Assembly: GCA_002007465.1 (NCBI GenBank)
Contig: LNAC01000780.1
Coordinates: 248,001-312,000, forward strand
DNA: 64,000 nt
DNA from: Ailurus styani
Taxonomy: Eukaryota; Chordata; Mammalia; Carnivora; Ailuridae
Reading direction: 5' to 3'
A program made the position numbers and the translations under genes. The notes under the pieces are model-generated. The model saw only the letters and a list, made by a program, of their open reading frames with translations, was not told the DNA's origin and made no database searches. Of this stretch, positions 57,729 through 64,000 are shown piece by piece (position 1 is the stretch's first letter; every line of letters begins with the position of its first letter).

Positions 57729-57733
57729 ACACA
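57681..57733. repeat. (AC)21 microsatellite
   Basis: Pure AC run at 57681-57723, then one AT interruption and five more units. Long uninterrupted runs like this are usually length-polymorphic. Confidence 0.98.
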
Positions 57734-59330
57734 AATTGATCTGCTGCAGTTGAAGTTCATAAATACACCAAAATGTCTTATTGCTATGACTTTACACCCA
57801 CAAAGTAAAACTTTATAGGTTATTGGTTTTGAAGTATGCTAAATTCAAAGCAACTGTTATTCTCCTGCTATTTAAAAAATAGCAGACCAGCTCATCCCAG
57901 ATAACTCAAAATCCATTTTTCCCCAGGTATCCTACATTATGAACTAACAAGTCCTATTGTATTTCATACTGGGAGACTCTTTGTTACACGCCATTAGCTA
58001 AGTTATTTTTCTTCTTTGAAATCTCACATAAACATTAGTATAGCTATTATTGCAACCATAAGATACATACATGATTTATCTGCTTTTTATTTTTCAAAGA
58101 AAAAACTTCATTCTCTTGACTAACATGATACTTGTATGCGTTTCGAATTTTAATCATGCAGATCTGGAGAACAGCCATATTTAAAATCTGTGATGCAGAA
58201 ATTAGATCACCAGATTTGGAGTCAGCAACAAGGGTCTGAATTCTGGCAAGCAGTCTGTTCGAACAGTCCTCTAACAATATGACTCCCCAAGAAGTGAGAG
58301 CACAGGAGGTGGGTCTCCCATGCCCATAGAAGGCAGCTCTCCGGAGAACCACCTCCCAGCCAGCTTCCTAAGCAAACAGCACCTGGGGACAAACAGGCAG
58401 GCAAACCATGTTTCTTTCCCTGCCAGAAAGAAAAATTGTTATTCACAAATTCATCCCCAGGAGCAGAACTGGGGAAAGCCCTGCCTGTAGGGAAAGATTC
58501 CCCAGGGCAGAATAACAGAACTGAAAAAGAGACGGCATTAAATGGAAGGTTCTGTTAGAGAATTAGGCTGAACCCACCCAATTATAACCCACCCATTGGC
58601 CGTTATTGATAGGTATCTATATCTAGCAGAGAATATATTTTCAGCAAGGCAAGAAAAATGGGAAGTGTGAAAGTTAGCAGCTTCTGGCAGAGCAATTCGA
58701 TATGATTCAGCTTGGGTGTGCAAGGCCAAGCACGCAATACCTGCTTGCTTCTCTGCACAGCTTCCACTTATTCCTCCCACCCACCGGGAGCTGCTGAAGT
58801 CCCCCAGGCAGCCTCACCCCACCTCAACCCCATAGTCCCCACCCACGAGGGACTTAAAGAATGCTAGTTCGGCCTGGATTTTACCTTGACCCTGGTGGTA
58901 GGAACTGATTAGTCCCTTGTTCTTACACTGCACTGACATAAGGCCCCCTAGTAGGGCCAGTATTGTCCCTGATAAGGTAGCTTCCTCTGTCCTCTTTCTC
59001 AGCAAGACTGGAGATCACTACTTTATTCTTACCATGATTTCCAGACGTCACTTGGATATTTCTGACCTTTGTCCTTTGTCTGGGCCCTGCCTTCTCCTAT
59101 CCGACTTCTCTGCGGTTGATGGACAATTACGCAATCACTTACTTCCTGCCGCCAAGCTCTTCAGCCACGCTGGTTCTCAGTCTGTCCCCTGCCTTTGGGT
59201 CTATCCCATCCCCCCGCCAAGTACCTTTTATAACCTGGCAGACATGCCTGATCTTTAGGCCAGAACATCAACCTAATTCTTTCTTCAGTACCAGATGCTT
59301 AACCCAAGGATTGTGCCAAAAGATACCCAT
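57734..59330. other. Unique DNA, higher G+C from 58200 on
   Basis: About 1.6 kb repeat-poor. The segment 58500-59250 is G+C-richer than its surroundings and holds several overlapping short frames (for example 58917-59258) without known domains. Candidate for conserved or regulatory DNA, not provable here. Confidence 0.4.
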
Positions 59331-59334
59331 GCGA

Positions 59335-59515
59335 CACTCCATAGAACCCTCACCTCAGCTCCGTAAGATGTATATCTTACCCCAGTTTCAAATATGAGAC
59401 ACTGAGGCTCACTGATGCCAAATAACTGGCTCTAGATCTTATTGCTAGGAAACCTGGAAGCCAGGAGTCTAAAATCAGGCCTGTGTGGATATGCAAGTCT
59501 AACCACTGTACCACA
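59335..59515 (+). mobile_element. MIR
   Basis: 'tcacctcagctccgtaagat', 'ccagtttcaaatatgagaca', 'ctgaggctcactgatgccaa', 'gtctaaccactgtaccacat' follow the MIR core and 3' half. Confidence 0.8.
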
Positions 59516-60599
59516 TGGTTGGTAGAAATGACAGGTTTGGATCCTTTCCAGGCAAAATTGTTCTTCAGAGACCAAGCTTCAGCTCTGATTTCCCTCAGTC
59601 TTCTCAATCAGTGCAGTGTTTGGTGACAGGGAACAAGTGAATTCTTGCTTCCACATTATAAATCCTGGTCAAAACATTTATAATAAAATGCAGGAAGAAA
59701 GGTGAGTGCCGATGCTGACAGCTGGAGAGTGCCAGGAGTGTAGGCATTTTTCTAATGCCGTGGGGCTTTGCTGGAGGGCTGCAATTTGAATTGACAGCTG
59801 TTTCATCTTTAATGTGGAAAATATCAACTATAAACAGGAGACCAATATCTCTACATGTATCAGTGGAATTCTGGTATTCAGATCAGATCTTTTCCTTGGG
59901 CGGATATAGACGTACTCTTTTCTGCAAGTAGTCATTGACCCAGGGAAAAATAAGCTACTAGGATGAAAAATTGAGCAGCCTCACAGTTTAGTCAAAGAAA
60001 ACAAACTGAGGGATTTTCTCCCCTGTCTCTCTTTAACATGAAATATTTACAACCTCTTTCAACCCTAGTTTCATCACTCAGAGTAGGAGTGATTTATCGC
60101 TTCCTGCCAACTGTTTCAGGGAAACAAGGCAAAAATGGTTGTAGGTTCTAGAACAAATGACCTAATAAAAGGAAATGGCCATATAGAAGATAGTATGCAT
60201 ATTCTCTGTGTAGGATAGATTTGTTTAAACAGTAAAGTTCTAGAGGGATGCTATAGTGTCACAGTTGGTGAGAAACCATTATATCCTTGCTGTAGGCATG
60301 AGTCACAGCAGAGATTAGAGATGAATGTTACCAAACTTTTTGTGCAATTCATTATATTGGGTTCCATCTTGTTTTAAAGGAACTTCTAATGTCTTTAGGA
60401 ATTTGCGATTCCCCCCATAGTTGTTAGGAACTCATCCATTGGACATCTGTCCGATGCCATCCTTCAATGTGAAAACAGCTCCAAAACAAATTCGGAGAAT
60501 GATGTCAAGGTAGAATTCTTTATCAAGCATATAATTTAATAAAATCATCTTAAATTTTTAGATCCCAACATTCACAGAGAGCCCTTGTTACTTTTTTAT
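59516..60599. other. Unique DNA, nothing recognised
   Basis: Repeat-poor 1.1 kb without exons I can support. Confidence 0.4.
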
Positions 60600-61255
60600 T
60601 TACTCTTGTTTACCATTGGGTTGCAGTTTGGATGATTTCTATTGGCCTATCTGCAAAGTTCCTTGTTTCTTTCCTCACCTGTGTCCAGTCTGTGGGGTTA
60701 GGGATTAAGTCAGTCTGGTGAGAAGTTGAGCAGAGTTTGGATTTTTTGATGCTAGGTTATCTTCAGTACTCCGTACATCAGAAATCCTCTGGCCACTGCT
60801 ACCTGGCATTTGCTGCAGGTCTTAGTGTGCTCTAGGTTTTGGTCCAGGCCCCTGTTACCCTCTACAGGAGTCCCTGCCTTTCTGCTTGCCAGGTAGCTCT
60901 CTTCTTTCCCTGCCCCTGCCCAGCAGGAGCTTACTGGTGCTGGGGATGTAATGGGGGCTGGGAGTCCCCATAGTCCAGCTTCGATCAAACCAAGGGCAAC
61001 AGGGCCTTGGGGGTGAGGCTTTCTCAGCATTCCTGCCCCACTCCCCCTCACTGCCCAGGGACAGGAAAGTCTGTGGCTTCTGTTTCTCAGGAGAGTAGTG
61101 TCTGGGAGTGCTCACAGTTCTCTGCCCTTGCACCCCCCAGAGGGCGTCCACCCTGCTCCATCTTTTGAAGAGCCAGTGGAGAAGAGCTGCTGAGTGACAA
61201 GACTTTCCTGAACCTTCCATGTTCTATGTCCAGTTCTTCAGGAGTACAAAAAAAC
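60600..61255 (-). mobile_element. Probable old LINE-derived G+C-rich segment, antisense
   Basis: 'tttggatgatttctattggc' followed by 'cctcacctgtgtccagtctg' resembles an old antisense L1 block. The G+C-rich part that follows (60770-61200) includes 'gctctaggttttggtccagg'. The overlapping minus-strand frames here have no recognised domain. Confidence 0.4.
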
Positions 61256-61259
61256 GCTC

Positions 61260-61825
61260 TAACATGCATACCCATAAATCTCTTTTCATGTGCATAAGCA
61301 TATCAGTAGATGAGTAGCATCTCAGAAGTAGAATTCCTCATTCGAACAGCACGCTCACTTTTTACATTTTAATTCAAATTCACATTTTGCACTCCAACAA
61401 AAATTAGACCAACTTACATCCACAAAGAATGCATTGATATTCCCATTTTCTTATCCATACTTGGTAACCCTGTATATTAGGTCCTTCTGATATTTTTAAC
61501 TTTATAGGAAAGGGACAGTTTCATGGCTCTTGATTTGCAAATTGACAGTGTGTATGTTTATTTCAGAGGTACTTAGTCTTCAATTTATTGGGTTAATCTC
61601 ATATTTATTTGGAAAAGTTCTTTACAATTTAAAGACATTAGGTCTTCTTCTATGAATTAGTTTTCTTCCTATTTTGCCTTTTGTCTCTAACATTGTTCAT
61701 GAGGTTTGTTCCTGTTCATAAATGTTCATCTCTATGTATTTAAATCATTTCTTTTATGCTTTCAGAGTTTCATACCATGCTTTAAAAAAATATATTCCAC
61801 TTTAAATTATATTTTAAAAATCATA
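61260..61825 (-). mobile_element. Old L1 (L1M type) ORF2 end, antisense
   Basis: 'gtagaattcctcattcgaac', 'cttgatttgcaaattgacag', 'gttttcttcctattttgcct' occur in antisense old-L1 order. Strongly diverged. Confidence 0.5.
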
Positions 61826-61929
61826 TTGGAACTTTTATATGTCATACATTAAACTCTATGGAACTGTTAAAATCAATAAGACAAATCTACAGGTACTTCC
61901 AGAGAAATAGGTCCATTATATATTCAGTT

Positions 61930-62105
61930 TTTAAAAAAGTCTTTACCTGTATTATTTCATTTAAGCCTTACAACGCTGTATAAAGTTGATATTATTATTT
62001 CCCCAATTTCACTAATAAGGACTGAGTTACAGAGATGTTAAGCATCTTTTAACTTACCCAAAGTCTCATCATTATTATCCAGAATTTGCTCCAGGTTGAC
62101 TGACT
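61930..62105 (+). mobile_element. MIR
   Basis: 'tgtattatttcatttaagcc', 'gatattattatttccccaat', 'ggactgagttacagagatgt' and 'ttgctccaggttgactgact' follow the MIR order. Confidence 0.8.
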
Positions 62106-62183
62106 CTTAAGCACAACTGTTTGGGTCTATATGTGGAATATGAAGAAACTGGTGTGTCTCATTCCAGCTGTTTTTTTATTCTT

Positions 62184-62380
62184 TTTTTTTTTTTTTAAAG
62201 ATTTTTTTATTTATTTGACAGAGGGAGAGAGATCACAGGTAGGCAGAGAGGCAGGCAGAGAGAGGAGGAAGCACGCTCCCCGCTGAGCAGAGAGCCTGAT
62301 GTGGGCCTCGATCCCAGGACCCTGAAATCATGACCTGAGCCGAAGCAGAGGCTTTAATCCACTGAGCCACCCAGGCGCCC
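62184..62380 (-). mobile_element. Carnivore SINE, young-looking, antisense
   Basis: Full-length antisense copy with exact 15-bp TSD tgtttttttattctt at 62169-62183 and 62381-62395. The body is close to the common form. Confidence 0.95.
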
Positions 62381-62527
62381 TGTTTTTTTATTCTTGAGTA
62401 GAATTCGGCAACTGGGGAAAAAAAATCTCTTCTAGCCTGTTTATTTTTGTTTGCTTGCTTGTTTGTTTGTTTTTCCTAGAATGAGCCTGTATTGTTTTTG
62501 TAATGATTAATTAAAAAAAAACAAACA

Positions 62528-62771
62528 GGGCGCCTGGGTGGCTCAGTGGGTTAAAGCCGCTGCTTTCGGCTCAGGTCATGATCCCAGGGTCCTGGGATCG
62601 AGGCCNNNNNNNNNNNNNNNNNNNNNNNNNNNNNNNNNNNNNNNNNNNNNNNNNNNNNNNNNNNNNNNNNNNNNNNNNNNNNNNNNNNNNNNNNNNNNNN
62701 NNNNNNNNNNNNNNNNNNNNNNNNNNNNNNNNNNNAAAAAAAAAAAAAAACAAAAAAACAAAAAAAAAAAC
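62528..62771 (+). mobile_element. Carnivore SINE, sense, interrupted by an assembly gap
   Basis: Head gggcgcctgggtggctcagt and body to gatcgaggcc are present, followed by 130 Ns and a long poly(A) with a few Cs. The gap size fits the missing 3' part (about 115-130 bases in full copies). Confidence 0.9.
62606..62735. other. Assembly gap (130 N) inside a SINE
   Basis: 130 unknown bases. They replace the pyrimidine-rich 3' part of the SINE, a common place for assembly failure next to a long poly(A). Confidence 0.98.
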
Positions 62772-62789
62772 ACCTGGCATTAGAGAAAG

Positions 62790-63720
62790 ATCCACTGTGT
62801 CTCCTGAAAGAACAGTTTTAGTACTAAATATTCTCCAAACTTCTTTGAACCTGGAAGATAGTTTTGGAGAGCATTTTGAAGAACTAGTGTTCTTTTTAAA
62901 ATAATACCTTTGGGAGAAGGAACTAAAACAGTAGATTCATTTTCCCAGGTCCCTTTACTTTGCTGACAGCTGTGTTCCCAGGACCACTACCTCAGGAAAT
63001 AATGCTGAAAGCAATGCCACTTTACTATTTATTAAGGATATAATGTATGTTTTCATTAATACTTTAACCTTGGCCCTTTTCAGTGACTTGTGAAAGGGAA
63101 AAGTTTTTGTTGTTGATATAATTTACTTTTTTAATGAATTAAATGATTATCTGACATTTTGCAACGTCTGATTGAAGCAGACAGGTCTGCATTTCATTAC
63201 CAAGTTATGTAGGTTGCAGATGAACCTATTCTCCTTCCATCTGACTCTCCATGTCTGGTATTGATGTATATCACTGCAAGCCAGTGCCTTCTCTTCTCCC
63301 GTATATCCCCACTCAGCCTAAGAAATTTCATATACATTAACTGCTACAAAGTGTTTATGCCAAAATCCAGAGTGAGGGTTAATTATTGGGGGAAGTCCCT
63401 TTCCCCGAGCAATCTGCACATTTATTAAAAAATCCTTATGGCAGTTCGTGCAAGCACAAGGCTTTTGAAGCCTTCTATAAAGGGCTTATTCAACTGCATT
63501 GATTAAATCCCACGTAATTAGACTCAGTTCAAGGTCACTAAGAACAGTGATATGTTTCTACAGAAACATTCACATTCTTTTCACCTACCTCCCATTTCCT
63601 TTCTTTCTTTCTTTTTTAAATTAACATTGCTGCAAGCCCTCTGAACTGGAGAAACTTCATAGCAGTGTCCTTGGTTCCAAGAATAAGAGTTTAGTTTAAA
63701 AATTTGTGATATTTACTTCC
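62790..63720. other. Unique DNA, candidate conserved non-coding segment
   Basis: No repeat recognised. At 63528-63536 'tcaaggtca' is an exact match to the nuclear-receptor monomer site used by the SF-1/ERR families. The nearby 'ctataaaggg' and 'cacgtaattagact' give an enhancer-like look, but short motifs occur by chance. Confidence 0.35.
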
Positions 63721-63724
63721 TCAT

Positions 63725-63860
63725 CAAATAATTATATAGAACCTACTCTGTGCCAAGTCTGGAGAAATTTTTTTAAAATAATAATAAATAAGATGTAGTC
63801 TCTTCCCCCAAAAGAGCTTTATAACCTAGCAGAGATCAGAGGCTAGTAAGGTATTCTTGC
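63725..63860 (-). mobile_element. L2 3' end, antisense
   Basis: 'gaacctactctgtgccaagt', 'aaataagatgtagtctcttc' and 'gagctttataacctagcaga' follow the reversed L2 3' end. Confidence 0.65.
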
Positions 63861-63944
63861 AATGCAGGACAAATAGTGCTTATAAATGGAGGTAAAACTG
63901 AACTCCATGGAACCAATCAGGACACACAAGAAGAAATTTTCTCT

Positions 63945-64000
63945 TTTTTTTCTTTTTTTTTTAAGATTTTTTTTTAATTTATTTATTTGACACAGAGAGA
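63945..64000 (-). mobile_element. Carnivore SINE tail, antisense, cut by window end
   Basis: T-rich tail then 'aatttatttatttgacacag' and 'agaga', the start of an antisense SINE that continues beyond the window. Confidence 0.85.

Noticed and set aside
60752..61275. Minus-strand frames of 62-121 codons in a G+C-rich patch
   Set aside because: Long frames are expected by chance in G+C-rich DNA, and the segment resembles an old LINE-derived repeat.
62538..62904. Open frames of 65-108 codons on both strands
   Set aside because: They run through the 130-base N gap inside a SINE and its poly(A) tail.

Overview
This window is non-coding mammalian DNA. It is AT-rich and dense in interspersed repeats, with no ribosome-binding sites, operons or long open frames. 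The strongest taxonomic marker is a tRNA-derived carnivore SINE (CanSINE/SINEC type) with about 23 copies on both strands. Most copies carry the head form 'ctcagtgggttaaagcctctgc' split here as ctcagtgggttaaa / gcctctgc, plus (taaa)n-type tails. That form, together with carnivore-type LINE-1 3' ends, points to a caniform carnivore, most likely a mustelid (ferret, mink, marten or otter group). The family-level call rests on remembered SINE variants and is an inference. I found no convincing protein-coding exon, rRNA, tRNA, snRNA gene or CRISPR array. The window is best read as intergenic or deep intronic sequence.

Layout. 1-4.4 kb: old antisense L1M pieces, a decayed Tigger DNA transposon, an MLT1-like repeat and two SINEs. 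4.4-6.6 kb: a carnivore L1 inserted into another MLT1-like repeat, with a 353-base assembly gap inside the L1. 6.6-8.2 kb: a decayed ERVL pol remnant (RNase H to integrase) split by a SINE. 8.2-11.1 kb: an old antisense LINE split by a second carnivore L1, ending in a 64/65-base duplication around a single N. 11-19 kb: mostly unique sequence with MIR, L2 and L1M relics. 19-22.2 kb: a 5'-inverted (twin-primed) L1, a MER5-like element, an older L1 and an LTR split by an L1 3' end. 22-35 kb: long unique stretches with L1MA-, L2-, MIR- and MLT1-type relics and SINEs. 35-39.7 kb: an L2 cut into three pieces by later insertions, an L1MB/MC-type antisense copy and a MIR split by a SINE. 40-52 kb: mostly unique DNA with scattered MIR, L2 and SINE copies. 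52.6-54.4 kb: 1.8 kb of antisense L1 ORF2. 54-64 kb: a MER20-like element, an (AC)21 microsatellite, old LINE relics, a SINE holding a 130-base gap, and unique DNA that could include conserved regulatory elements.

Nothing here looks like a new gene system. What can be read is a history of nested insertions, dated by target-site duplications and by which element interrupts which, plus two or three assembly artefacts. Subfamily names such as L1M, MLT1, MER5A, MER20 and Tigger come from sequence memory, not a database search. Boundaries of old repeats are good to tens of bases at best.
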